64,000 nucleotides of DNA from NCBI RefSeq assembly GCF_028372415.1, contig NC_092879.1, positions 98,452,857 to 98,516,856 of the forward strand, written 5' to 3'. Shown here piece by piece: positions 11,890 to 23,262 of the stretch. This stretch comes from Notamacropus eugenii (Eukaryota; Chordata; Mammalia; Diprotodontia; Macropodidae). Position numbers and translations under genes: made by a program. Below the pieces are notes generated by a model. It was not told the origin of the DNA, made no database searches, and saw only the letters and a list, made by a program, of their open reading frames with translations. How positions within the stretch are numbered: position 1 is the stretch's first letter; each line of letters begins with the position of its first letter.

Positions 11890-12542
11890 ACGGATGATGG
11901 AAGACTTACCAATTGGCCATGGGGGGTAATAGAAGAATCCCTAGGAATAAAATAGGGATGGACACATAAGATCCATATGTTTTCTTCCACTGGTGAAGGG
12001 AGAAGAAAGAAACAGTAAAGAGATAAGCACTTGGAAGCAGGAGGACCTAGGGATCCCCAACAAGCTACCTTTTGTTCCATGACTGAGAACAAGGAGTCAT
12101 TTTGAAATGCCATGTAGCATCTTGCTGATAAAAGAGCAGAATTCTGTCCTTGAAATTCCCAGTCAGAGACAGAAGAACACAGTGTCAAGGCCTTGGCCTG
12201 CAGCACTAAGTTACGATGTTATGTGTCAACGCCCTGCCCTCGGATGCCATGAGCCCCCACTAAGACACAAAGTGCTTCCTCAGGTTCCACTGAGGATTGG
12301 GATGACCTGCAAATACGTGTGGCCTAAGTGTGAGAGTGTGTGTGCTCCTGTGGGGTATGTGTGCACAGGTGATATGTGTCAGTGAGGGAAGTATGTGTTT
12401 TAGAGGGGAAAGGGAAGAGCACAGGAAAGCATCTAGAGGGCATGATGAGCAGCATTTCTCTCAAAGCCAGAACATACAGTGACAAGGCCACATTCTCCAC
12501 ACCCCAACCAAACTAGAATCCCCACAATAACCCCGACATTTC
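11890..12542 (-). pseudogene. Copy of the Rag-gene 3' UTR (unit A)
   Basis: Matches the native 3' UTR at about 40780-41450. Shared stretches include GAGAACAAGGAG with AAATGC shortly after, CATCTTGCT, CATGAGCCCC, and GGCATTTATCTCAAAGCC (here GCAGCATTTCTCTCAAAGCC). The native polyadenylation hexamer is not preserved at the matching place near 11875. Confidence 0.7.
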
Positions 12543-12688
12543 AGGGCAGATGGATGATGCAGTGGATAGAGCAGCAGCCCTGGAGGCAGGAGGACCTGAG
12601 TTCAAATGCAGCCTCAGACACCGGACACATACTAGCTGTGTGTCCCTGGGCAAGTCACTTCACCTGGACTGCCTCACAGAAAAAAAAT
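12543..12688 (+). mobile_element. MAR1/MIR-type CORE-SINE, 3'-truncated
   Basis: Has the tRNA-derived head (GTGGATAGAGCAGCAGCCCTGG), the core (GGACCTGAGTTCAAAT; CTGGGCAAGTCACTT) and a short A-run. Flanked by an imperfect duplication, CCCGACATTTC against CCCGGCATTTCC. The same insertion point is occupied in units B and C but empty in D, E and the native gene. Confidence 0.85.
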
Positions 12689-12721
12689 CCCGGCATTTCC
12701 AAAATGGTCACAAGAGGACAT

Positions 12722-12819
12722 TTAGAGCAAAAGAAGTCTGTGCTTTGGTGCACCCACTCTCTCCAATCCCTTGAAATGTTTGCTGGCATTAGGGATATTG
12801 CTCAGGGTGGCTGCAGATG
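12722..12819 (-). pseudogene. RRAGB: RRAGB terminal-exon copy (unit A)
   Basis: A 98-bp match to the native terminal exon (41486-41583), same length, ending in TAA at 12724-12722. The AG acceptor at the native position is lost (CAC instead of TAG). A downstream AG within CTGCAG could give an in-phase exon. That frame is open: PTLSNIPNASKHFKGLERV then a diverged C-terminus before the stop. Conserved landmarks are the [19 protein letters not shown] pattern with several substitutions. It lies 29 kb downstream of the gene and is more likely a fossil exon than a used one. Confidence 0.85.
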
Positions 12820-12918
12820 TGGTGGGGGAAAGAAAAGAAAATAGACGTGAATAGTAATGAGAAAGAGAACTGGTTGTGAAGCTGCCCAATACTTTCACTG
12901 TTTATCGAAGCGTTTATG

Positions 12919-12949
12919 GACTGACTGACTGACTGACTGACTGACTGAC
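12919..12949 (+). repeat. (GACT)n microsatellite
   Basis: Roughly 7.5 units of a GACT tetranucleotide just after the exon copy of unit A. At the same place unit D (about 35830-35850) has only two or three diverged units, so this is a unit-specific expansion. Confidence 0.9.
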
Positions 12950-12993
12950 CAGCAGCTGTTTTGGAGGTACACTCAACTTCAAAGGCAAGGGCA

Positions 12994-13735
12994 GAATGGA
13001 GCAAATTCTCTCTCATGAAAGAGGCAAGTAAATGACTTTTCAGTGGAGGGAAAAGAGGCGAGGTGAGAGAAAAAACATGAAGCTTACTCTCATCACATTC
13101 GACTAAAGGAAGGAATAAAATGCACACTCATTTTGGTATGAAAACCTATCTTATAATATAGGAAAGTGGGGGAGAAGGGGATAAGCAGGGTGGGGGGGAG
13201 GATGGAAGGGAGGGCAGTGGGAGGAGGGAGCAATTAGAAGTCAACACTCTTGGGGAGGCACAGGGTCCAAAGAGAGAACAGAAGCAATGGGGGGCAGGAC
13301 AGGATGGAGGGAAATATAGTTAGTCTTATACAACACGACTATTATGGAAGTCATTTGCCAAACTACACAGATATGGCCTATATTGAATTGCTTGCCTTCC
13401 AAAGGGAATGGGTGGGGAGGGAGGGAGGAAGAGAAGGTGAAACTCAAAGTTTTAGGAACAACTGTCGAGTACTGTTCTTGCAATTAAGAAACAAGAAATA
13501 CAGGTAATGGGGTATAGAAAGTTATCTTGCCCTACAGGACAAAAGAGAAGATGGGGATAAGGGAAGGGAGGAATGTTAGAAGGGAGGGCAGATTGGTGAT
13601 AGGGGTAATTAGTATGCTCAGCGTTTTGGGAGGGGTGGGGAAAAACGGGGAGAAAATCTGCCACCCAAAATTTTGTGGAAATGAATGTTGAAAACTTAAA
13701 TAAATGTATTTTAAAAAAATAAAAAAAATAAAGAG
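12994..13735 (+). mobile_element. 5'-truncated L1/HAL1 3' UTR
   Basis: Purine-rich 3' UTR matching the HAL1 copies (CTATATTGAATTGCTTGCC; ATCTTGCCCTACAGG; GTGGAAATGAATGTTGAAAA), with an A-rich tail near 13705-13730. Flanked by a short AAGGGCA repeat (12987-12993 and 13736-13742). It is absent from the matching place in unit D (about 35885), so it inserted in unit A only. Confidence 0.8.
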
Positions 13736-14061
13736 AAGGGCATTGCTAATGACAAAGAATACTCTGTCCCCAACCAGCTAAAGAAGCTCCTGATATGGGA
13801 AATGTCGTTTGATTACAAAGAGAACCAGAAATTGAAAATATTTCTTTAAAATATTTCTTTTAAAAGAGGCTATCAAGTTTTTAGCTCCAAGAAAAGCTGT
13901 TCATCAGACTCATCCTCCTGGTCCAGGAACAAAAGGGTTTTCTATGGGGCCTCTTTAAAGAGCTAAATATAATATAATATAATAAAAAAAGCCAGAGCAG
14001 CATTTCAGCTTTAGAAAAACATTGTCATCACTGTCACCATTGACACCATCGTCCAAAGTTT

Positions 14062-14325
14062 TGGTGAATTTCTTTAATCATTTTAGCTGTGCCTGGGTTT
14101 TTGTGACCCCTTTTGGAATTTCCTTGGCAAAGATAAGGGAGTAGTTTGCCATTTCTTTCTCCAGCTCATTTTACAGATGAGGAAATGGAGGCAAACGGGG
14201 TGAAGTGACTTGCCGAGGATCACACATCTAGCAAGTATCAGAATCCAGATTTGAACTCGAGAAGATGAGTCTTCCTAAGTTCAGGCCCAGTACCCTGTCT
14301 ACTGTGCTGTCTAACTGCTCCATCA
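14062..14325 (-). mobile_element. MAR1/MIR-type CORE-SINE, minus strand
   Basis: Near-full-length SINE in reverse orientation: the 3' part with GACCCCTTTTGG appears first, then TTTACAGATGAGGAAA, TTTGAACTC, and the tRNA head CTGTCTACTGTGCTGTCTAACTGC at the right end. It interrupts the module that is continuous in units C (about 32165) and D (about 36180). Confidence 0.85.
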
Positions 14326-15043
14326 TCCAATTTATTGAGCATTTAGTGTGTACCTGCTGCATAGGCTCCCCAGAAACTCACAGCCCCCACCTGGCCTTTC
14401 TGCAGTGCTCAACTCTACAAAGAGCCTTCCTATCTCTTACCCCATTTGATGCTCACAAAAACAGTGTGACGTCCAGGGGGCATCTGGGCCTGTTGGAGCA
14501 TGTACCCCAAAATGGCACAGCTGGGACTAGAACCCAGGTGTTCTGATGCCCCATCCTTTGCTCCTTCTACTAGCTCTCTCTTCAGATGACAATGACCAAG
14601 GCCAGCCAGAGAGTCTTAGCACAGGCTCACCTTGAATAAGGAAGCCGTGATCCTCACCAACATCTCTTCCAAAAGTTGAGACAAGTTTCCAGGTGAAAAT
14701 GAGTCAGCCCAGCAGGGCAGACAGTCTGGTTGGAAAGGAGGATCATTCATCATGTCTTCAACCCTGATTACTAGCAGGGGATCTCATCTCTGAAAATAAA
14801 CTGAATGAAAAGAAAAGGTTTATCTATAGTCTATATAATGTATATGCATACAGTCCACCCCTGAACAGATATATATCTGTTTATATGTGTGTGTATGTGT
14901 GTGTGAATATATATCTGTGGGGTGGGGGAGCAGCCATGACAATAACACATTTATTGTCCCCAGGATGGATTTTTCCTTTCTACTTCATGAACAGAAAACT
15001 GGAATGGCACTCTGCTTTAAGGGAAACTGGGTTGTCCTTCATG

Positions 15044-15044
<1 letters not shown>

Positions 15045-15095
<51 letters not shown>
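15045..15095 (+). repeat. (CA)n microsatellite
   Basis: About 25 CA units. Homologous CA tracts lie at the same module position in units B (23174), C (32594) and D (36839), so the repeat predates the duplications. Confidence 0.95.
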
Positions 15096-15097
<2 letters not shown>

Positions 15098-16439
15098 TCA
15101 AGCTTTGTTCCATCAACCATGCAATTTTGAGATCAAAGTTGCTAGAGGAAGATGGAAAGGGATTGTGGGTCTAACGTAGTGACAATCTCACACAGTCACG
15201 TCCCTGCATCTTTCCAAAAGGCCTTTCCTTTGGAACCTCTCATTTCTTACAGTTTGGCCGGGGGGCTTTTCTTTCAATGGATCCCATATACCATTGGAAA
15301 CTTATATCTGCATGCAGCACCAGAATGATGGGATACTTGTACCTTCTCTATCTGAGATTCTGGCTCCCGTTTCCCAGAAAAATCCATCCCTTGTTTATGG
15401 AACCTCTTTAGACACAGGACAAGCTACGTGGCTCTCTTGTCTCCTGTAACCATGGAAACTTGTTCTCTTGTTCCCAGAGGAAAGGTTTCATAATTTAATA
15501 ATTTAAAAGTCTTAGTCTGAGAAGGGGCCCATAGGTTTATCCACCAGGCAACTCAAAGGCCCCCACAAACACTCACACACAAAGAGTTGTGGAACCCCTG
15601 ACTGGGAATCCTTGAGTGTTACAGCTGGCGGGACCTTAAATGCCATCTTAGGCTACCTGTTGCCTCCCTTCCCACCCCCAATTCACTGAGGAAATTGGTT
15701 AAGACAAATAAACAAAAATGTGAAAAGGGGCCATAACAAGTAAGTGATACAGAGGTGCAGAGGTCTTCTGATGTGGCCGTTAAGGAATATTGCCCATGAC
15801 GTCCATATCTTAAACAATCCTGAAGCAGGATGCAGAGGGGAGTGTCATCTGTCCCTCAGGATACTCACCTTAGGAGGCCATATTTGTATTTCAAGGCCAG
15901 TCCTAGAACTGTCTTTGGGAATTAACCTTACAGCGCATTTCTATCCTCACTGGAATCCTGCTTGGGAATATTGTATTTTCGGAGCATGTTTCATAGTAAT
16001 TATCGATCAATCAGTCAACGTGCAATTTAGGTGCCAGGTATGTTGTTTGGGATGTGAGTATTTTTCGACTATTTCCAAAAAGGAAATCCTTCCCCTTGGA
16101 CAGTAGGTATATCACATTGTGTGCCCAAGGATCTGAAGGCAATCTGAGGGGAAGCAGGAGTCTTTCCAAGCTTACCAACATAGTGGCTACAGCAATTCCA
16201 ATTGGTACTTCTGGTCTTAGTGTTTCTTTGGCTTTTATGTTACAATATAATCCCATTTCCATAATGATCTCTGTCCCCTCTCCACAGACTTGGGGCCTTA
16301 GAGGGTCAGACACCATCTTCTCTGGGAGAATTGCGTCCTCTCTCCAACAGGCACAAGGGAAGCCATCCCCAACCATGGCAAGTGTTGGAAATGGACATGA
16401 AACATGATCAGAGGGAATAAAGTGCATTTAATCATAACA

Positions 16440-16690
16440 GTTGATATGTTTCTAGTGATTTCAGCTTTGCCAACTGCCTTGTACACTTGGTCTCATGCCA
16501 CTCACAGCAGGACTGGGAAGGAGGTGCCAGTATTATCCCCACTTTTCAGAAGAGGAACCTGAGGTTCCCACAGGTGGACAGATCTTCCCAGACTCACACA
16601 TCAGGAAATGTCACATGCAGAGCCATGAAGCAAGGATTGACTGATTCCAGAATCAGGGCTCTCTCCCCACTGGGTCACATAGCTGCATAA
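16440..16690 (-). mobile_element. MIR-like fragment
   Basis: Shows the reverse-strand MIR pattern: CACTTTTCAGAAGAGGAACCTGAGG, then a run ending in GGGCTCTCTCCCCACTGGGTCACATAGC. Moderately diverged. Only the general core signature supports it. Confidence 0.5.
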
Positions 16691-16804
16691 AAGAAAGTTC
16701 AGTGTACATATTGAGGATCTGGGACTTGTGGAAATGCACAAACCATCTTCCCAAAGCATGATTTCATAGGTACACTCTAAAGTGGCATTGAAGAAGTCAA
16801 GGGT

Positions 16805-16925
16805 GAGTACACACACCAAGGATCATTTAATCACCTCCTTTTACAGAACAGGAAATTGAGGCACAGAGAGATTAAAGCGACTTGGCCAACATCAGGAAGC
16901 TTTCTCACAGGAAGACCATCTTGAC
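16805..16925 (-). mobile_element. MIR-like fragment
   Basis: TTTTACAGAACAGGAAATTGAGGCACAGAGAGATTAAAG followed by ACTTGGCC, the typical reverse MIR core. Short and diverged. Confidence 0.5.
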
Positions 16926-18175
16926 TCCCAGATGTCTCCCTCAGAGCTGGATGAGGGAGAAGTCGCCTGAAAGCATCATTCAACAAGCACCTAGTGTGTG
17001 CCAGGTGCTATGCTAAGCCCTGGGGATACAAAGGCTACCAAAGGACCCGAACTCAAGGAGCTTACAAGCTTCTGGGGAAGAAAAGACAGGAAAACTTTTG
17101 TTAAAACAGAATAAGGGTAGGAGAAACTGGAGAAAATCTCAGAAGGAAGGCAGTGGCTTTGAGGGGGCCTTTTAAGGTTTCTTTCAGGAGGTGGGTTTTA
17201 GTGGGAACTGGAAGGAAGTCAGGGAGGCAGGAGGCAGAGGGGAGTGTGGAGAGCATCTCAGGTAGGGGAAGCAGCCAATGAAAGTTTCTGGAGCTGGGGA
17301 GGGAGAATCTCGTGGGTTTTGCAATAGTCCAAAGGTGAGGGCATCCTGTGGTCCAGGGTGCATGGTGCAGGGTTGTCAGCAATATAATCAGGTCTCCCTC
17401 TTCCAATTCAGCCATGTCCTATTCCTCCTATTTCCCACTGCTCTGGTAAGCAGGGAATTCTGTCCCTGTCACTGTTTTCTCTCAGTGTACTGAGGACACT
17501 GAACTCTCTGCCCCCAAAACCATTGCCCAATCTCTCTGGGTCTCCGGTTTTTACAGTATTGTTCCACTGTCAACAGGGACCCACCTTCCTTGACTGCTTC
17601 AGGGACTAAAATTGCAAGACAGATAAAAGACTGGAGGCATGGGAGCCTCTCGGAGGCTCTTGCCCTGATATGATTAACAAACACCTCTAGGCACCACAAA
17701 AGTCAATTGGGATAGCATTTGGGCAGCGTGCTCTATCTATTCTCATGGCCACGCCTCTCATACAAACCCCAACCACTTGTCATCTGAATCATCCCAAAGG
17801 CCTCCTGACTTGGTCTCTCAGACTACAGGGCCTGCCCTCTCCAACTCAGCCTGCCAATAGTCCCTAAGGTAATAACACTCCTTCCTCACCTCTGTGACCA
17901 GTCTTCTCTCCTGCTCAAATACCTTCAATCTATTTCATCCTGATGGAATGGTGAGCCACTTTCCTGAACCTGGCATTGAAGGCTCTCCACCAACTGCACC
18001 CCAGATGTCCTGCTACAGCCCAGCTCCCTGCTGTTCCCTTCCCTGTGCCCCTAGGTGTTCTTCCTCAACTCTCCCTCTGTGCATTTGTGTTGCCTCTTTG
18101 TCCCCTAGAATGGGAACATATAACTACCTCATCACCACCTCCTAAAATATCCCTTCCGTTAAAAGGTACAATAGA

Positions 18176-19902
18176 TAAAGAAGGAATATCAATACTAAAC
18201 CTTTATAGAACAAATGCTATAGCATCCACATTTCAAAGGAAAAGCTAAAAAGATAACAGGTGAAAACAGATAGCAAAACTCCCATAGCAGGAGACCTTAA
18301 TGTTCCCCTCTCAGAACAGATAAATCTAACCATAAAATGAATAAGAAACAAGTCAAGGAGATGAATGAAATCTTAAAGTAGGTGTCATAGGTTGAGAAGA
18401 CTGAATGGAAATAAAAAGGAATACACCTTTTCTCACTTGCACATAGTACCTTTACAAAAATTGACCTATATTAGGGAATGCAAAACTTGACAGTTAAATG
18501 CAGAAAAACACAAATGTTAAATGCATCCTTTCTTAACATAAGGGATTGAAAATTATGTTTAATAAGGAAGTATGGAAATGCCGATTAAAAATTAATTGGA
18601 AATTAAATAACCTAATCTCAAAGAATGAGTAGGTTCAAGAACAAGTCAGAGAAAAAATAAATAATTTTATTTCAGAGAATGAAAAGAATGAGCCAACACA
18701 GCAAAAACTTAAGATGCACAGTAAAAAGCGTAAACAGAGTAAAATTTATATCTCTAATTGTTACATCAATAAAATAGAGAAAGAGAAGATTAATGAATTG
18801 GGAATGCAATTTAAATAAACTAGAAAAAGAACAAATTACAAATTCCTGATTAAGCACCAAGTTAAAAGTCTTAAAAATTAAAAGTGAGACGAGTGAAACT
18901 AAATGGAAGAAAACCACTGAATTATTAAATGAAATTAGCACTTGGTTTCATGAAATAATAATACAATAGGTAAATTATTGGTTAATATAATTTTAAGAAA
19001 GAGAAAATAAACCCAAATCAGTAGTGTCAAAAATAAAAAGGTGAATTTGAACATAACACTCATGAAGAAATCAAATCCATTAGGATGCCCAATTATATGC
19101 CAATAAATTCAATGGAAGAGTACTTCCCAAAAAGATAATCTACCGACATTAACAGAAGAGTAAAAAGAATACATAAATAAACTTATTATAGAAAAAGTAA
19201 TTAAACAGGTGAAAAAGAAGCTGAAGAAAAGAGCCTCAGGACCAGAAAAATTTACAAGTGAATACTACCAAACATTTAAAGATCAACTAATTCCAATATT
19301 AAATCATTTACTTGGAATAATAAGGAAGAAGGAGTCCTACCAAGTACCTCTAATGAAACAAATATCGTGCCAATACCTAAAACAGGAAGGGCAAAACCAG
19401 AGAAAGAAAATTATAGACTAATTTCATCAATAAATATTGATGGAAAATTCTGAAGTAAAATATTAACTAGGAGATGACAACAATGTATCACAAAGATTAC
19501 ACATTGTGACCAAGTGGGATTTATACCAGGAATGTGAAGATGGCTTGACAAAAGGAAAACTATAAACGTTATCGATTATATCAATAACAAAAACAATGAA
19601 AATCATATGATTAGCTCAAGAGAGGCAGAAAGAGCTTTTCACAGAATACAATGCTCATTCTATCAAAAAACAACTGAAATCACAGCTAAAAATGGGATTT
19701 TTCTTCAAATGACAAGAAGCACCTACGTAACACCAGCAGCAAACATTCTACATGACAGGGATCAGTTAGAAGCCTTCCCCAGAAGATCAGGTGTGAAACA
19801 AGGATGCCCACTGTCACCTGTGTTGTTCACTATTACATTAGAAATGACAGCAGGAGAAATAAGGAAAGAAAAAGAAATTCAAGGAAGCAGAATGGCCAAT
19901 GC
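18176..19902 (+). pseudogene. L1 ORF2 remnant: endonuclease end and reverse transcriptase
   Basis: Frames are broken many times. The clearest stretch (19607-19902) shows the RT core: DQLEAFPRRSGVKQGCPLSP followed by VLFTITLEMTAGEIRKEKEI, where SGVKQGCPLSP is the L1 RT signature. Upstream, 19209-19421 matches the finger region (ASGPEKFTSEYYQTFKDQ). The catalytic YADD region is missing because the following part was replaced by the filler at 19903. Confidence 0.8.
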
Positions 19903-20030
19903 CGAACCAGAACCACAACAGTGATCCTGGCACTTCCAGAATGGTCACATGAGAACATTTAGAGCATGAGAAGGCTGTGCTTTGGTGCTCCCAATCTGTT
20001 CTACTGATCCACTCTTCTACTTAAAAGAAA
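19903..20030. other. Filler inside L1: Rag terminal-exon fragment plus inverted L1 piece
   Basis: About 90 bp (19903-19995) match the junction of 3' UTR and terminal exon seen at 35600-35690 and 12690-12760 (ACATTTAGAGCATGAGAAGG; GCTGTGCTTTGGTGC). The next ~30 bp (about 19996-20025: TCTGTTCTACTGATCCACTC) look like the reverse complement of a late L1 ORF2 segment. Normal L1 order resumes at about 20035. The fragment lacks the SINE that interrupts this junction in units A to C. Confidence 0.65.
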
Positions 20031-20765
20031 AAAAAATTTTATTGAATTAGAAAACATAATAACAAAATTCATTTGAAAGAGCAAAAGCTCGAGACTACCA
20101 CAAGAAGTAATGAAAAAAATGTGAAGGAAGGAGGTCTAGCAGTGTCAGGTCTTAAAGTATAGAAGAGGGCAGGAATTATCAAAACCACCTGGTGTTGGTT
20201 AAGACACAGAAAGGCAGAGCAGTGGAAGACAACAGACATACCACACACAGGGGCAAATGGTTGGAGTAATCTTGGGCTTGACAAATGTAAAGATTTAAGC
20301 TTGGGGCATAAGAATTCTGTGTGTGATAAAAATTGTTGGGAAAACTGGGGAACAGTCTGGCAGAAGCTAGGTGTAGGGATTATGGGCTGATATTTTCCAA
20401 CATTTACCAGCATAAGGTCAAAATGGATACATGACCTAGACGTAAAGACAGAGATCACAAGTAAATTAAGAGAACCATAACATATAAACTACCACATGCG
20501 TAGGCAGGAGAAGAATTTATGAACCAAGAGTAGAGAGCATTGAAAGACATCAAATGGACAAAGCTGATTATATGAAATTAAAAATGGGTTGTACAAATAG
20601 AACCAGTAGTAGCCAAGATTAGAAGGAGAGCAGTGAATGGGGGAAATTTTTGATAGAAAGTTCCTTGGATAAAGGTCTCACATGTTTAATATATAGGGAA
20701 CTTTGTCAGATTCGTAAGAATATGAATCATTCCCCAATTGATAAATGGACAAAGGATACAGAGGC

Positions 20766-22582
20766 AGGTTTTGGGTGAAGAAATCAAAGCTATCTAGAGT
20801 CATATTAAAAATGCTCTAGAGAAATGCAAATTAAAACAACTCTAAGGCACCATCTCATATCTATCAGGCTGGCTAAAAGGATACAAGGGAAAAATGATGA
20901 ATGTTGGAGGGGATGTGGAGACATTGGGACCCTAAAAAACTGTTGGTGAAACTGACCTGATCTCACCACTTGGGAGAACAATCTGGAATGAGGCCCCAAT
21001 TGTCACAGGAATGTGTACACCCTCAGACCCAGCAACACCGAGGCAATCAGGGAAATAGGAAGAGAACTTCAATGTTCTGAAACGTTTATAGCAACTCTCT
21101 TTCTGGTGGCAAAGAGCTGGAGAGTGAAGGGATGCCTGTCACGGAGGGAATTGCTAAGCAAGTTGTAGGGTATTGTTGTGATGGAATGCTACCATGCTGT
21201 TAGTAACGAGGAACAGGCTGATTTTAGAAGATCATGGAGAGACTCACATGAGATAATGCAAAGTCAAAGAAGCATAAATAAAAGAACATTGTCTACAGAA
21301 CAGCAATTGTGTTCAAAGAATAACTGCGAATGACACAGCTCTTCTGAGAATCATCTATATTCAAATCAGCCATAAAGGACAGATGAAGGAAGATATGATC
21401 CACCTGCAGAGAAAGAACTGATACACAGAAGGAAGGATAACTCAAGAACTTAAAGCGTAAAAATGATAATAAATAAATATTAAAAAGACAGAAAAGAAAA
21501 TTTCCCTTCCTTTTAGGACCAGCTGAGGGGTCACCTTCAAGAACTTTTCTCTGATTCCCTCTAATCTGAGCCTGTTCTCCCCTCCTGAAAGTCTCCCTGC
21601 AGCACTCTGCATCCCTCCTTCACCTTAGCATGCTCTTTCTGGCATTGTCCTCATTGGTGTGGTGTCCTAACTGACCTCCAAAACTCTGCAGAGCCCCCTG
21701 AGGGCAGGGCCTCTCCTTTGGAAGTTCTGTGTCTAGTGCCCACAGTGCCTAGCCCTGCCACAAAGGGGGTTCTGAGTCAGTGCTGTTTGAACACATGGTC
21801 CTAAAATGCTAAGAGGAGACCACTAAGCCAGGGGTACCTCTGGCCTCACCTCCTTGCCTTTCCCTGGCACCAAGCCTCAAGCTATCCCACAGCAGAATCC
21901 CAGGTCAGGCACAATTGTGTTTCTTTGCATCGATACTGTGCTTCCACCACCCTGGAATCCAGGCAAGAGAAGACTGCCAGAAACTGGCCATGGGGGTTCC
22001 TAGAGGAATTCCCCAGGGGATAAAGGAGGGACAGATCCATGAAGGCTGATAGATAGCTGCCAATGGACAAGGGACAAGAAACAAATCGTAATAGAGAGAT
22101 AAGCACTTGTGAGCTGCGGGACCTAGGGACCCCCAACAAGCAACATTTTGCTCCATGACTGAGAGTAAGGAGTCATTTTGAAATGCTTTGTAGCCTCTTG
22201 ATGGTAAAAGAGCAGATTTCTATTCTGGAATTCCCAATTAGAGATAGAGAAACGCAATGTGAAGTTATTATGTTATATATAAATGCCCTGCCCTTGGGTG
22301 CCATGAGCCCCCACTAAGACACAAAGTGCTTCCTCAGGTTCCACTGAGGATTGGGATGACCTGCAAATATGTGTGGCCTAAGTGTGAGAGTGTGTGTGCT
22401 CCTGTGGGGTATGTGTGCACAGGTCATATGTGTCAGTGAGGGAGGTATGTGTTTTAGAGGGGAAAGGGAAGAGCACAGGAAAGCATCTAGAGGGCATGAT
22501 GAGCAGCATTTCTCTCAAAGCCAGAACGTACAATGACAAGGCCACATTCTCCACACCCCAACCAAACCAGAATCCCCACAAT
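20766..22582. repeat. Identity tract with 29654-31470
   Basis: I see no mismatch over 1,817 bp between this stretch and 29654-31470 (constant offset 8,888). The flanks on either side differ by roughly 8-12%. The tract crosses the L1 boundary into L2-like and 3' UTR-copy sequence, so it is not explained by a mobile element. Confidence 0.85.
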
Positions 22583-22596
22583 AATCCCGACATTTC
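21980..22596 (-). pseudogene. Copy of the Rag-gene 3' UTR (unit B)
   Basis: Same module as 11890-12542 and the native 40780-41450 region, with the landmarks GAGAGTAAGGAGTCATTTTG, CATGAGCCCCC and GCAGCATTTCTCTCAAAGCC. The exon that should follow is deleted; a SINE follows instead. Confidence 0.7.
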
Positions 22597-22854
22597 AGGG
22601 CAGATGGATGATGCAGTGGATAGAGCAGCAGCCCTGGAGGCAGGCGGACCTGAGTTCAAATTCAAGTGTTCAGACACTTGATACTTACTAGCTGTGTGTC
22701 CCTGGGCAAGTCACCTAACCCTGTTTGCCTCATGTTCCTCATCTGTAAGATGACCTGGAGAAGGAAATGGCAAATCACATTAATATCTTTGCCACGAAAG
22801 CCTCACATGCAGCCATGAGCAGTCAGACACAGCTAGAATGATGGAGCGACAACA
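22597..22854 (+). mobile_element. MAR1/MIR-type CORE-SINE, full length
   Basis: tRNA-type head, core and a 3' part with GGAGAAGGAAATGGCAAATCA and GACACAGCTAGAATGATGG. The 5' half is nearly identical to the SINE of unit A at the same position, but this copy extends further 3' and joins sequence from beyond the deleted exon. That fits a chimera formed by recombination between two SINEs. Confidence 0.85.
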
Positions 22855-23173
22855 GTTTCCTTCTTTGCAAATATTTTATTCATTAAAACAAGTTTCCAGG
22901 TGAAAATGACGTCAGCCCAGCAGGGCAGACAGTATCATTGGAGTGGATGACCGTTCTTCATCACATTCCCAGCACGGAACAGCTCAGTTCTCAAAATAAT
23001 CTGAAACAACCGAGAATATGGATTCCATGTGAAACACTGGGCACTCAGTAGGCAATCCCATCATGCCCTTGCTGTTCCCTGGGTAGATTTCTTCTCCCAC
23101 GCAATTCTCCTGTCCTCCTGATCCTAAAAATCTAATGGAACTTTTGAGGAAGGGATGCTGGATTGTCCATAAT

Positions 23174-23174
23174 G

Positions 23175-23214
<40 letters not shown>

Positions 23215-23262
23215 TCACAGACACACATACACTCACAGACACACATACACTCACAAAGACAC
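23174..23262 (+). repeat. (CA)n and CACACATACACTCA tandem repeat
   Basis: About 18 CA units, then three copies of a 22-bp CACAGACACACATACACT-type unit. Positionally homologous to the CA tracts in units A, C and D. Confidence 0.9.

Larger units (their letters stand above)
10380..17095. repeat. Duplication unit A (Rag-gene 3' end derived), about 6.7 kb
   Basis: The most complete unit. Order on the plus strand: module with TTTGAGGGGGCC start (10440), L2-like 3' end (11190-11740), copy of the Rag 3' UTR (about 11890-12480), SINE, terminal-exon copy (12722-12819), intron-side flank, then modules shared with units C, D and E (13740-16430). The next unit starts with the same first module at 17130. 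Divergence from unit B is roughly 10-15% by eye, except at 12260-12600 where it is near 2-3%. It lacks the L1 present in B and C, so it shows the pre-insertion state at about 11425-11445. Confidence 0.8.
18161..21496 (+). mobile_element. L1, 5'-truncated and internally rearranged
   Basis: True L1 with ORF2 sequence. The order is endonuclease C-terminal part (GDLNxPLSEQ region near 18295), reverse transcriptase (19600-19900), a rearranged filler (about 19903-20030), late ORF2 (20040-20640) and the C-terminal/3' end to about 21490. Flanked by imperfect target duplications, AAAATATCCCTTCCGTT (18144-18160) and AAAATTTCCCTTCCTTTT (21497-21514). The same insertion is in unit C; unit A has the empty site near 11425-11445. 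Confidence 0.85.

Noticed and set aside
15045-15095. Thr-His repeat proteins across the CA tracts (also at 11567, 23174 and 44612)
   Set aside because: Dinucleotide repeats are open in several frames; no protein is implied.
22394-22681. Conserved small open frame shared by units B and C (also 31282-31641)
   Set aside because: It lies in the 3' UTR copy and runs into a SINE; its conservation follows from the identity tract and does not indicate coding selection.
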